Part shown: positions 15,784 to 24,354 of the stretch, one piece after another | Position numbering within the stretch: position 1 is the first letter of the stretch | How the letters are laid out: every line of letters starts with the position of its first letter | From: JAABQG01 sp963726365 | Lineage (GTDB): Bacteria > Pseudomonadota > Gammaproteobacteria > Burkholderiales > Burkholderiaceae_C | NCBI GenBank assembly: GCA_963726365.1 | Contig: CAVSCI010000023.1 | Span: 1-64,000, forward strand | Reading direction: 5' to 3' | DNA: 64,000 nt | Notes under the pieces: generated by a model | Seen by the model: only the letters and a program-made list of their open reading frames with translations | Databases searched by the model: none | What the model was told of the DNA's origin: nothing | Translations under genes and position numbers: made by a program

Positions 15784-16455
15784 TTGAATCGACGACACTG
15801 TATCGCGACTGTGGCCATGGCCTTGGGCGTGGGGGTTTCGGCCGCCCAGACGGCGACTGCGGCGACTGGCCCGGCGACAGCGGCCAAGACCGTTCCGGAG
15901 AAAGTCATTCTGGTGCTGGGAGATTCGCTGAGCGCCGAATATGGCCTGCCGCGCGGCACCGGCTGGGTGGCGCTGCTGGAGCAGAAGCTCGCGCGCGACA
16001 AGGCGCCGGTCCGCGTGGTCAACGCCAGCATCAGCGGCGACACCACCTCGGGCGGGCGCTCGCGCCTGGCTGCCCTGCTCGCCCAGCACCGGCCGGCCGT
16101 GGTCGTCATCGAACTGGGCGGCAACGACGCGCTGCGCGGCCTGCCGCTGGAACTCACCGCGGACAACCTGGGCTGGATGACGCAGGCCGCGCAGAAGGCG
16201 GGCGCCAGGGTGCTGCTGGTCGGCATGCAGGTGCCGCCCAACTATGGCGCGGACTATGGCCGGCGTTTTTCAGCCGTGTTTGTGGAGGTCGCCAAGGCCA
16301 ACAAGGCCGCCGTGGTGCCCTTCATGCTCAAGGGCGTGGCCGATGGCGCCGACCCGACGCGCCTGTTCCAGGCCGACCGCATTCACCCGACGCAGGAAGC
16401 GCACCCCATCATCCTGGCCACGATCTGGCCCGAACTCGGAAAGCTGCTCAAGTGA
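15784..16455 (+). CDS. tesA: Periplasmic SGNH esterase/lysophospholipase TesA-like
   Basis: A GDSL/SGNH hydrolase of 223 aa acting on acyl esters or thioesters in the periplasm. The start is TTG 15784 with AAGGA ten bases upstream. A signal peptide (MNRRHCIATVAMALGVGVSA) precedes the catalytic domain. Block I is LVLGDSLSAEYGL with the nucleophilic Ser, block II has the oxyanion Gly in ISGDTTSGG, block III is ELGGNDALRG and block V IHPTQEAH with the catalytic His. It is divergent from the ABC ATPase. Its stop overlaps the mnmH GTG start (GTGA). Confidence 0.93.
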   Translation: MNRRHCIATVAMALGVGVSAAQTATAATGPATAAKTVPEKVILVLGDSLSAEYGLPRGTGWVALLEQKLARDKAPVRVVNASISGDTTSGGRSRLAALLAQHRPAVVVIELGGNDALRGLPLELTADNLGWMTQAAQKAGARVLLVGMQVPPNYGADYGRRFSAVFVEVAKANKAAVVPFMLKGVADGADPTRLFQADRIHPTQEAHPIILATIWPELGKLLK

Positions 16456-17519
16456 GTCTGCACCCTCTTCCCGCCGCCGAAGCCCTGGCACGGCTCGCGA
16501 GCTTCAACGCCATCATCGACGCCCGCAGCGAAGGCGAACACGCCGAGGACCACCTGCCGGGCGCCATCAACTGGCCGTCGCTCAACAACGCCGAACGCGT
16601 CCGCGTGGGCACGCTGTACAAGCAGGTCAGCCCGTTCGAGGCGCAGAAGATCGGCGCGGCGCTGGTGGCGCGCAACATCGCCGGCCACATCGAGCGCGAG
16701 GTGATGGACAAGCCCAAGAACTGGCAACCGCTGATCTACTGCTGGCGCGGCGGCAAGCGCAGCAACTCGCTGGCGCTGATCCTGGGGCAGATCGGCTTCA
16801 AGGTGCACCTGCTCGAAGGCGGCTACAAGGCTTTTCGCGCGGCCATGCTGGCCGATCTGCCGCTGCAGGTGGCACGCCTGGCGTTCCGGGTGATCTGCGG
16901 CCCCACGGGTTCGGGCAAGACGCGCCTGCTGCAGGCGCTGGTGGACGCCGGCGCCCAGGTGCTGGACCTGGAGGCGCTGGCCAGCCACCGCAGTTCGGTG
17001 CTGGGCGTGATTCCGGGGCAGCCCCAGCCCACCCAGAAGCGCTTTGACACCCTGGTGTGGGATGCGCTGCGCGGCTTCGACCCGTCACGCCCGGTGTTTG
17101 TGGAGGCGGAGAGCAAGAAGGTCGGCAACCTGGCGGTGCCGGAAAGCCTGATCCTGGCGATGCGCGCCAGCCCCTGTTTCCTGCTGCAGCTCACCGACGA
17201 CGAGCGGGTGGCGCTGCTGCTGGAGGACTATGCGTTCTTTGCGAACGACGCTGAGTTTTTCTGCCAGCGGCTGGATGCGCTGACGACGCTGCGCGGCAAG
17301 GCGGTGGTCGAGGGATGGAAAGCCCAGGTGCGCGCGGGCAATGTGGAGCCGGTGGTGCGTGAACTGCTGCTCAGGCACTACGACCCGGGCTATGCCGCGT
17401 CGACCCGGCGCAATTTCGCCCGCTTTGACCAGGCCGGGGTGCTGGTGGCCCGGGATCGTTCGGTGGCGGCGATGCGCGAACTGGCGCGCGGGCTGCTTGC
17501 GGCACCCGACGGCCCCTGA
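16452..17519 (+). CDS. mnmH: tRNA 2-selenouridine/geranyl-2-thiouridine synthase
   Basis: MnmH/SelU (355 aa) replaces sulfur with selenium at the wobble 2-thiouridine of certain tRNAs through a geranylated intermediate. The GTG start at 16452 overlaps the tesA stop; the longer open frame upstream is antisense-like. An N-terminal rhodanese domain has the active Cys97 in YCWRGGKRSN, then a P-loop domain with GPTGSGKT at 150-157. The length matches the family. Selenium transfer needs SelD, which is not in this window; without it the enzyme can still geranylate. Confidence 0.95.
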   Translation: MSLHPLPAAEALARLASFNAIIDARSEGEHAEDHLPGAINWPSLNNAERVRVGTLYKQVSPFEAQKIGAALVARNIAGHIEREVMDKPKNWQPLIYCWRGGKRSNSLALILGQIGFKVHLLEGGYKAFRAAMLADLPLQVARLAFRVICGPTGSGKTRLLQALVDAGAQVLDLEALASHRSSVLGVIPGQPQPTQKRFDTLVWDALRGFDPSRPVFVEAESKKVGNLAVPESLILAMRASPCFLLQLTDDERVALLLEDYAFFANDAEFFCQRLDALTTLRGKAVVEGWKAQVRAGNVEPVVRELLLRHYDPGYAASTRRNFARFDQAGVLVARDRSVAAMRELARGLLAAPDGP

Positions 17520-17578
17520 GCCCGAGGGATCAGGAAACCGCTGGCGTCATGCACGCGAGCGCAGCCGGGAAACCGGGT

Positions 17579-17773
17579 TCAGGGTTGCGGGGACGGCTCC
17601 GGGGAATCCGGCGGTACGGCTGAATCGCCGCCGACATAAGTCTCGCCCGACACCACGTCGCCATCGGGAGCGTCCGTCCGGCGCTCGGACTTCGCCTTGA
17701 GCTTGTCTTCCTTCTTGCGCTTCTTGGCCAGTTCTTTCTGGCGCTTTTCGTATCCGTAGTTGGGAGTAGCCAA
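17579..17773 (-). CDS. Small charged protein of unknown function
   Basis: A 64-aa protein starting MATPNYGYEKRQKELAKKRK. A lysine/arginine/glutamate-rich helix covers roughly the first half; the C-terminal half is acidic and proline rich (YVGGDSAVPPDSPEPSPQP). No family is recognized, although the start has the look of a conserved betaproteobacterial small protein. It is convergent with mnmH and separate from the DUF2189 gene upstream. It may bind RNA or the ribosome, but this is only a guess from its charge. Confidence 0.55.
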   Translation of the reverse strand: MATPNYGYEKRQKELAKKRKKEDKLKAKSERRTDAPDGDVVSGETYVGGDSAVPPDSPEPSPQP

Positions 17774-17857
17774 TGTTTGCTTTCACTGTTCAGTAGGTAA
17801 AGCCCACTTTAACAGTTTGCGCGACACCCCTGGATATTCGGCAGCGGCTCTTTCGCG

Positions 17858-18703
17858 TCAGGCCTGGACGGCGGCATCGGTGGATGCTTCCTGCCAGGTC
17901 ACGGCGCCCCGGTAGGCGTGCCAGCTGGCATGCCCGAGCCATGGGCCGACCAGCACCAGACCCGCGCCCCATGGCAGGAGCGCCACCACGACCAGCAGTG
18001 TCAGGATGGCGCCCCACAGCAGCATGACGCCGGTGTTCTCGAACACCACGCGGATGCTGGTGATCGCTGCCGAGATGGCGTCCGTGTCGCGGTCAAGGAT
18101 CATCGGGATGGAAACCACGGCGGTGGCGTAGACCAATGCGGCAAAAACGCCCCCCACCGCCAGGTAAACGGCGAGGAACTCCCAGTTTTCGGGGTTGAAG
18201 ACCGCCTTGAGAACCCCGGTGGTGGACGGCATGCCGGTGTTGAAGAACACCGCGAAAACCACCAGGGAGGCGCGGCCCCAGAGCAGTTCCAGTACGATGA
18301 GCACCAGCACCAGCATGCCCATGCTGCGGATGTGGGAGTCCCAGCAGGTGATGGAGCTGGCCAGATCGGGCTTCAGGCCCTGCTCCCGACGCCGGCTGAC
18401 CTCGTACAGGCCCATGGCCAGAAACGGCCCGACGAGCAGACAACCGGACGCGATCGACATGGCGTATTCGGGCTTGGCGCGAAACACGAAGCCCAGCGTC
18501 AAGGCCATGACCCAGAAACAGCAGCCATAAAACAGGCCAATGCCTGGATGGGCCTTCAAATCCTGCCAGCCCAGCGCCAGCCATCGGAACGGCGCACCCC
18601 AACCCAGCGGCACCATGAGGGCTCTCGGCCCGACAGGGGGGGGCGGGACGTAAGGCGGCGCCTCGGTGGTCTGCGGGTCTTGCGGCGGCGTGGGGTCGGT
18701 CAT
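17858..18703 (-). CDS. DUF2189 integral membrane protein
   Basis: A 281-aa membrane protein. A proline-rich cytoplasmic N-terminus (MTDPTPPQDPQTTEAPPYVP) is followed by WLALGWQDLKAHPGIGLFYG, the start of the DUF2189 domain, and about six hydrophobic segments. GPFLAMGLYEVSRRREQGLKPD is the conserved mid-domain element. The function is unknown; relatives are uncharacterized inner-membrane proteins. It is a single gene 101 nt downstream of the metC-like gene. Confidence 0.85.
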   Translation of the reverse strand: MTDPTPPQDPQTTEAPPYVPPPPVGPRALMVPLGWGAPFRWLALGWQDLKAHPGIGLFYGCCFWVMALTLGFVFRAKPEYAMSIASGCLLVGPFLAMGLYEVSRRREQGLKPDLASSITCWDSHIRSMGMLVLVLIVLELLWGRASLVVFAVFFNTGMPSTTGVLKAVFNPENWEFLAVYLAVGGVFAALVYATAVVSIPMILDRDTDAISAAITSIRVVFENTGVMLLWGAILTLLVVVALLPWGAGLVLVGPWLGHASWHAYRGAVTWQEASTDAAVQA

Positions 18704-18804
18704 GGGCGTGCTATGGGAGACTGGGATACGGAATCGGCTTCTGGCGAGCCTACCGACAGGGCCGCGCGTTGACCAGTGCGGAAAACACTGAGCCGCCCTC
18801 CGGT

Positions 18805-20019
18805 TCAGGCCAGCGCCGCCTGCAGGGCCTGTTGCAGGTCGTTTCGAAGATCGGCCGCGCTCTCGAGCCCGACCGAGAATCGAACCAGCGTGCCGCGCCG
18901 GACCTGAGCCGGCCAGGGGCTGCGCATGGACGCCAGATCGTAGGGGACGACCAGGCTCATCGGCCCGCCCCAGCTGTAACCGAGCTTGAACAGGCGCAGC
19001 GCATCACAGAAGGCATCCACCTGCGAAGCCGTGAAGCGTGGATCGATGATCACACTGAACAGGCCGGCGGCCAGCCCCGGGGCACACAAGTGCTGCCAGT
19101 GGGCATGGCCCGGTGCCCCTGGCAAGGCCGGGTGCAGCACCTGGACGAACTGGGGCTGCTGCGCGCACCACAGCGCCAGTTCCCGCGCCGCAGCGTCGTG
19201 GGCCCGGTAACGCAGCGCCATGCTGGGCAACGAACGCAGCACGGCCTCCACGTCATTGGCGCCTACCCCGACGCCGAGGCGCATGTGGCTGAGCTTGAGT
19301 TTCAGGTGGAGTGCCTCATCGCGCGTGATCACGCTGCCCATCAGCACATCGCCGCCGCCACTGGGGTACTTGGTGAGGGCATGCACGGAGATATCCACGC
19401 CCAGGCCCCGGGTACCGTCGCCGCCCAGGTCAAACGGCTGGAAGGCCAGGCCTGCGCCCCAGGTGTTGTCCAGCGCGGTCGTGACGCCGCGGGCGCGGCA
19501 CACACGCACGAGTTCTGGCAGGTCGGGAAATTCCATGGTGACCGAGCCCGGGGCCTCCAGCCAGACCAGCCTTGTGCGCGCGCTGATCTTTGCAGCGAGA
19601 TCGGCGGGGTCCATGGCGTCGTAGAGCCGGTGGGTGATGCCCCAGGCGGCGAGCTCGCCCTCGGCCAGCGCCTTGTTCGGGCCATACGCGTTGTCAGGAA
19701 TCAGGACTTCATCGCCGGTTCGCAGCAGGCCCAGCGCGACCGTGGCGATGGCCGCCAGGCCGCTGGGCGCCAGCAGGCACTGCAAACCGCCTTCAAGCGC
19801 GCACAGCCGTTCTTCGAGCAGGAAGGTGGACGGGGTGCCGTGCAGACCGTAGGTGTAACCGGACTTCTCTTTCCAGTTCCGGGCCCGCATGGCCGCGACG
19901 TTGGGAAAGATGACGGTGGAGGCCTTGAATGTGCCCGGCTGGGGCGCCGCGAAACCTGCAGGCGGCGCGTAGGGGTGGTGAATGAGGGCGGTGACGGGGT
20001 CGATTTGCGATGAGCTCAT
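18805..20019 (-). CDS. metC: Cystathionine beta-lyase-type PLP enzyme
   Basis: A Cys/Met metabolism PLP-dependent enzyme of 404 aa. APSGLAAIATVALGLLRTGD binds the cofactor phosphate, LDNTWGAGLAFQPFDLG contains the PLP-ring aspartate, and SVHALTKYPSGGGDVLMGS holds the Schiff-base lysine. The C-terminal LGYSWGGPMSLVVPYD, with a tryptophan before the GGxxS element, is typical of the MetC group, which cleaves cystathionine to homocysteine. A relative acting on other sulfur amino acids is possible. It starts 33 nt after the phosphoribosyltransferase gene ends. Confidence 0.85.
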   Translation of the reverse strand: MSSSQIDPVTALIHHPYAPPAGFAAPQPGTFKASTVIFPNVAAMRARNWKEKSGYTYGLHGTPSTFLLEERLCALEGGLQCLLAPSGLAAIATVALGLLRTGDEVLIPDNAYGPNKALAEGELAAWGITHRLYDAMDPADLAAKISARTRLVWLEAPGSVTMEFPDLPELVRVCRARGVTTALDNTWGAGLAFQPFDLGGDGTRGLGVDISVHALTKYPSGGGDVLMGSVITRDEALHLKLKLSHMRLGVGVGANDVEAVLRSLPSMALRYRAHDAAARELALWCAQQPQFVQVLHPALPGAPGHAHWQHLCAPGLAAGLFSVIIDPRFTASQVDAFCDALRLFKLGYSWGGPMSLVVPYDLASMRSPWPAQVRRGTLVRFSVGLESAADLRNDLQQALQAALA

Positions 20020-20052
20020 GCGCTCGATGGTAGCCTGCCACCGCGCCGGCGC

Positions 20053-20577
20053 TCAGAGCTTCCACTTCTCCAGCAGCATTTCGGGCGTCAGGCTGTCGTA
20101 GCTTTCAAACGGCTGGTGGATCCAGGGGTTGGTCGGCAGAAGCTCCACGGAATAGTCCGGCACAAAGGTGGACACGCCCTTGGTCCAGATCACGGCACTG
20201 CGCAGCTCGGTGATGGGCGCGTAGTTGCTCTTGAGCAGTTCGAACACCGCCTTGAGCGTGTGGCCGGTGTCCGCGAGATCATCCACGAGCAGCACCCGCC
20301 CGGCGATCTCGCCCTTGGGCGTGGTGATGAAGCGGGCGATGTCCAGATTGCCCTGGACCGTGCCGGCGTCGGCTCGGTAGGAACTGGTGGACATGATGGC
20401 CAGCGGCTTGTTGAACACGCGGGACAGGATGTCGCCAGGCCGCATGCCACCGCGCGCCAGGCACAGGATGGTGTCGAAATGCCAGCCGGACTGGTGGATC
20501 TTGAGCGCGAGTTTTTCGATGAGGTTGTGGTACTCGTCATAGCTCACGTACAGGTGCTTGCCGTCTTCCGTCAACAT
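20053..20577 (-). CDS. Purine phosphoribosyltransferase
   Basis: A type I phosphoribosyltransferase of 174 aa. ATG 20577 (MLTEDGKHLYVSYDEY) is chosen because CAGGAG lies 10 nt upstream. LCLARGGMRPGDILSRVF and the PRPP-binding loop RVLLVDDLADTGHTLK are clear. Relatives are xanthine, guanine or hypoxanthine salvage enzymes; the base cannot be told from sequence alone. It follows purA on the same strand, which supports a purine salvage role. Confidence 0.88.
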   Translation of the reverse strand: MLTEDGKHLYVSYDEYHNLIEKLALKIHQSGWHFDTILCLARGGMRPGDILSRVFNKPLAIMSTSSYRADAGTVQGNLDIARFITTPKGEIAGRVLLVDDLADTGHTLKAVFELLKSNYAPITELRSAVIWTKGVSTFVPDYSVELLPTNPWIHQPFESYDSLTPEMLLEKWKL

Positions 20578-20657
20578 GTAAATTACTCCTGAAAAATTAG
20601 CAAACAATGACCATCCGGTGCTGGGATATGGCCGTTTTCTTAATGAAATCCCTGATT

Positions 20658-22034
20658 TCAGTCCGCCAGGTAAGGGTGGCGCATCATGATGGTGTGATCC
20701 CGGTCCGGGCTGGTGGAGACGATGTGGATCGGCACGCCGGTGACATGCGCGATGCGCTCCAGGTACAGGCGCGCATTGACCGGCAGCTTGTCATAACGGG
20801 TGACGCCAACGGTGCTGTCGGTCCAGCCGGCGAGGGTCTCGTAAATGGGCGTGCAGCGCGCGATCTCGTCGGCGCCCATGGGCAGGATGTCAATGACTTC
20901 GCCATCGAGTTCATAGCCGGTGCACAGCTTGAGCTCCTTGAGGCCATCGAGCACGTCGAGCTTGGTGATGCACAGGCCCGAAAGGCCGTTGACCTGCGCG
21001 CTGCGCTTGAGCAGCGCGGCATCGAACCAGCCGCAACGGCGGCTGCGACCGGTGGTGACGCCCTTTTCAGCGCCCACGGTGCTCATGTGCCAGCCCGGCG
21101 TGCCTTCTTTTTCCCATTCCAGCTCGGTCGGAAACGGACCGCCGCCCACCCGGGTGCAGTAGGCCTTGGTGATGCCCAGGATGTAGTGCAGCATGCCCGG
21201 GCCCACGCCGGAGCCGGCGGCGGCATTGCCGGCCACGCAGTTGCTCGACGTCACATAGGGGTAGGTGCCGTGGTCCACGTCGAGCAGCGTGCCTTGCGCG
21301 CCTTCGAAAAGCAGGTTGGCACCATGCAGGTGGGCTTCGTTGAGTTCGCGCGACACGTCGGCCATCATCGGCTTGAGCAGCTCGGCGTGCCGCATGGCTT
21401 CGTCGTAGACGGCGTCGAACTGGACTTCGCCGTTGCGGATGTAGGGTTTGAGCGCATCGCCAAAGGCAAAGCTGGCCGAGCCCAGGAAGGTCGTCAGCAC
21501 ATGGTTGTGCAGCGCCAGAAGCTCCCGCAGCCTGGCCGCAAAGCGCTCCGGGTACTTCAGGTCCTGCACGCGCAGCGCGCGCCGGGCAATCTTGTCTTCA
21601 TAGGCCGGGCCGATGCCACGGCCGGTGGTGCCGATCTTCTCGGCACCGCCCTGCTCCCGCGCGGCCTCGCGGGCCACGTCGATCGCCGCATGAAATGGCA
21701 GGATCAACGGACAGGCTTCGCTGATGCGCAGGCGTGAACGCACCTCGACACCGGCCTTCTCCAGTCCTTCGATCTCTTCGAACAGTTTGGCCGCCGAAAG
21801 CACGACCCCGTTGCCGATGTAGCACTTGACGCCGGGACGCATGATGCCGCTGGGAATCAGGTGCAGCGCCGTCTTGACGCCGTTGATGACCAGCGTGTGG
21901 CCCGCGTTGTGCCCGCCCTGGAAGCGCACCACGCCCTGCGCGCTTTCGGTGAGCCAGTCGACCAGCTTGCCCTTGCCCTCGTCGCCCCATTGGGTGCCGA
22001 CGACAACGACGTTTCTACCTTTGATCATGTTCAT
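20658..22034 (-). CDS. purA: Adenylosuccinate synthetase
   Basis: PurA (about 458 aa) couples IMP and aspartate with GTP in AMP synthesis. VVVVGTQWGDEGKGKLVDWL is the N-terminal GTP-binding signature, GGHNAGHTLV follows, EKIGTTGRGIGPAYEDK is the central signature, and the late signature region continues past VDHGTYPYVTSSN. ATG 22034 (MNMIKGRN) or the ATG 6 nt later is the likely start; the frame remains open beyond without homology. It sits 12 nt from hisZ, as in many betaproteobacteria. Confidence 0.97.
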   Translation of the reverse strand: MNMIKGRNVVVVGTQWGDEGKGKLVDWLTESAQGVVRFQGGHNAGHTLVINGVKTALHLIPSGIMRPGVKCYIGNGVVLSAAKLFEEIEGLEKAGVEVRSRLRISEACPLILPFHAAIDVAREAAREQGGAEKIGTTGRGIGPAYEDKIARRALRVQDLKYPERFAARLRELLALHNHVLTTFLGSASFAFGDALKPYIRNGEVQFDAVYDEAMRHAELLKPMMADVSRELNEAHLHGANLLFEGAQGTLLDVDHGTYPYVTSSNCVAGNAAAGSGVGPGMLHYILGITKAYCTRVGGGPFPTELEWEKEGTPGWHMSTVGAEKGVTTGRSRRCGWFDAALLKRSAQVNGLSGLCITKLDVLDGLKELKLCTGYELDGEVIDILPMGADEIARCTPIYETLAGWTDSTVGVTRYDKLPVNARLYLERIAHVTGVPIHIVSTSPDRDHTIMMRHPYLAD

Positions 22035-22045
22035 CTCGGTGTTTC

Positions 22046-23206
22046 TCAAATGGCCTGCACGACCCATTGCCCTGCGGCTTCGATCAGCTCGCGGTCGCAG
22101 TGGAACTCATCTATCTCGCTTTCATGGCCCGGCAAGACGCAGACCACGGTTTCGCCGCGACCGCGCAATGCGGCAATGGCACGCCGCAGCCCGTCGGCTT
22201 CGCCCCAAGGCGCCCGGACAGCCGCCTTGAGCGGGCGCGACGCCGCGACCGCGACCAGCGCCTTCAGATCGAGGCTGAAGCCAGCCGCCGCACGCGCCCG
22301 GTCATGGTTGTGGCCGAACACGGCGCCCACACCGTCATAGCGCCCGCCTCGCACCACGGCGTCGCCTGCGCCTTGCGCGTAGACGGCAAAGCGGGCCCCG
22401 CTGTAGTAGGCGTAGCCACGCAGATCGGCAAGGTCGAACGTCACTTTGGCATCGCCCAGCTGGCGTGCCAGCCACTTCAGGTTCGATAGCGCCTTGTCGA
22501 TGCCTGGTGCCGACTTCAGGGCAATTTTCGCCTCATCGAGAACGCTTTCATCACCATAAAGTTGCACCAGGGCGAGCAAGGCCTGGCGAATGGCGGCGGG
22601 GAAAGCCCGGGTCAGGGAAGCCAGCTCGGTCGCATCCTTGGTGGCCAGTGCCGCATGCACCTGGGCCAACACCTCGGCGCTGACGGACACCCCTGACAGC
22701 AGTGCGCCGACGATGCTGGCGTCGGCCAGGTCCACGCTGAGGTCAGGAACGCGAGCGGCCTTGAGACAGTCGAGTGCCAGCAAAAGGATTTCCAGATCGG
22801 CCTCCAGCCCGGCATGGCCATAGATTTCGGCGCCGAGCTGCAACGGTTCGCGCGTGGCATAGGCGCGCTCGGGTCGGGTGTGGAGCACCGGGCCGCAATA
22901 GCAAAGCCGCGTGACACCCGCACGATTGAGCAGGTGGGCGTCGATGCGGGCAACCTGGGGCGTGGTGTCGGCGCGCAGGCCCAGCATGCGCCCGGACAGC
23001 TGGTCCACGAGCTTGAAGGTTTGCAGATCGAGGGCTTCACCCGTGCCGGTGAGGAGCGACTCGAGGTGCTCCAGCAGCGGCGGCATGACGAGTTCGTAAC
23101 CGTAACTACAGGCTGTGTCCAGCAGGCAGCGGCGGAGTTCTTCGATGTGGCGGGCCTCGGAGGGCAGGACATCGGCGATGTGATCCGGCAGGACCCAGGC
23201 GGACAT
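22046..23206 (-). CDS. hisZ: ATP phosphoribosyltransferase regulatory subunit HisZ
   Basis: HisZ (386 aa) is a catalytically inactive class II histidyl-tRNA synthetase paralogue that forms the allosteric complex with short HisG in the first step of histidine synthesis. The N-terminal WVLPDHIADVLPSEARHIEE, motif 2-like VARIDAHLLNRAGVTRLCYC and GYAYYSGARFAVYAQGAG resemble HisS, and the anticodon-binding domain is absent. The true hisS is at 30627, so this copy is not the synthetase. It lies between DUF2065 and purA on the same strand. Confidence 0.95.
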   Translation of the reverse strand: MSAWVLPDHIADVLPSEARHIEELRRCLLDTACSYGYELVMPPLLEHLESLLTGTGEALDLQTFKLVDQLSGRMLGLRADTTPQVARIDAHLLNRAGVTRLCYCGPVLHTRPERAYATREPLQLGAEIYGHAGLEADLEILLLALDCLKAARVPDLSVDLADASIVGALLSGVSVSAEVLAQVHAALATKDATELASLTRAFPAAIRQALLALVQLYGDESVLDEAKIALKSAPGIDKALSNLKWLARQLGDAKVTFDLADLRGYAYYSGARFAVYAQGAGDAVVRGGRYDGVGAVFGHNHDRARAAAGFSLDLKALVAVAASRPLKAAVRAPWGEADGLRRAIAALRGRGETVVCVLPGHESEIDEFHCDRELIEAAGQWVVQAI

Positions 23207-23256
23207 GTGATGAGGGAGCTGTTAAAAACGCAATTTTACCGGGCTTGCAGGCCGCT

Positions 23257-23445
23257 TCACGTGGCCAGCCAAAGGATCATCAGCCCCAGCAGCATGCAAA
23301 TGAGGCCGAAAAACCGGATCTGCCCGTCGTGCAACTGGAGCAGTTGCGAAAACATCCGTTTCCAGCCGCCGGGGGACAGAAAAGGCAAAAGGCCCTCGAT
23401 CAGCAGAACGAGGGCCAGCGCCGTCAGCAGGGTGTTGCTGTCCAA
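23257..23445 (-). CDS. DUF2065 small membrane protein (YjeT-like)
   Basis: A 62-aa protein with two hydrophobic helices, TLLTALALVLLIEGLLPFL and IRFFGLICMLLGLMILWLA, separated by a short basic loop. It matches the small DUF2065/YjeT family, whose members usually sit between hflC and purA or hisZ. It begins 4 nt after the hflC stop. A role in the HflKC complex is suggested only by this conserved position. Confidence 0.9.
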   Translation of the reverse strand: MDSNTLLTALALVLLIEGLLPFLSPGGWKRMFSQLLQLHDGQIRFFGLICMLLGLMILWLAT

Positions 23446-23448
23446 GCG

Positions 23449-24354
23449 TTACTTCTTGGCGGGCGCCGCCGCAGCTGCCGCATTGCCACTGCCACGCATG
23501 GCCTTGAAAAATTCAGACGAAGGGTCGAGGACCATGACGTCGCTCTTCTTGTTGAAGCTGGCCTTGTACGCGTCGAGGCTTCGGTAGAACTGGGCGAACT
23601 GTGGATCGCGACCAAAGGCTTCGGCAAAGGTGCGGGCCGCTTCGGCATCGCCCTCGCCCTTGACTTTCTGGGCATCCCGGTAGGCGTTGGCCACCGTCAC
23701 CTCGCGCTGGCGATCGGCGTCAGCGCGGATCTTTTCGCCTTCGGCCGCACCTGTGGAGCGCAACTCGTTGGCCACACGCTGGCGTTCAGCGACCATGCGC
23801 TTGAACACGGACTCGGTGATGGCCTCGACGTAGTCGATGCGCGTGATGCGGACATCGACCACATCGACACCCCAGGGCTTGGCCCCGCGCACGGCCTGCA
23901 GCACTTCGCGCTTGACATCCGCCACCAGGGAATCCCGGCTTGCCAGCAGGTCCTTGACGGTGCGCTTGTTGATTTCCTCCTGGAAGGCATTGCGGATCAC
24001 ACGATTGAGCTGGTTGGCACCGGCCTTCTCGTCGAGACCGACATTGCGGATGTATTCGGTGGGTTCGGTGATGCGCCAGCGCACGTACCAGTCAATCACC
24101 ACGCGCTGCTTTTCGGCCGTCAGCATGGGCTCGGAGTCGACGCTCTCGAGCACGAGCAGGCGCTTGTCAATGTAGGAGACGTTCTGGAAGGGTGGTGGCA
24201 ACTTGGCATGAAGGCCTGGTTCGGTGATCACGGTCTTGATCTGCCCGAGCGCAAACACCACGCCGAACTGGCGCTGATCGACCACGAACAGCGTGGAGCT
24301 GAGCAACGCCAGCAGGATCAGCAGGGAGGAAGCAATAAATCCGACTCTGTTCAC
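23449..24354 (-). CDS. hflC: HflC, membrane SPFH protein
   Basis: HflC (301 aa) forms with HflK the periplasm-facing cage that surrounds and modulates FtsH. The GTG start at 24354 has an AAGGAAG site. A single N-terminal membrane anchor (VGFIASSLLILLALLSSTLF) precedes the SPFH/band 7 domain (FVVDQRQFGVVFALGQIKTV) and a long helical region (RVANELRSTGAAEGEKIRAD). The C-terminus ends in an alanine-rich tail. Its start lies inside the as-read tail of hflK because of the frameshift there; in the expected frame hflK stops 12 nt before it. Confidence 0.95.
   Translation of the reverse strand: MNRVGFIASSLLILLALLSSTLFVVDQRQFGVVFALGQIKTVITEPGLHAKLPPPFQNVSYIDKRLLVLESVDSEPMLTAEKQRVVIDWYVRWRITEPTEYIRNVGLDEKAGANQLNRVIRNAFQEEINKRTVKDLLASRDSLVADVKREVLQAVRGAKPWGVDVVDVRITRIDYVEAITESVFKRMVAERQRVANELRSTGAAEGEKIRADADRQREVTVANAYRDAQKVKGEGDAEAARTFAEAFGRDPQFAQFYRSLDAYKASFNKKSDVMVLDPSSEFFKAMRGSGNAAAAAAPAKK

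Noticed and set aside
22046..23206. A second histidyl-tRNA synthetase
   Set aside because: It lacks the anticodon-binding domain and full catalytic motifs and sits by purA, as HisZ does; the true HisS is at 30627.
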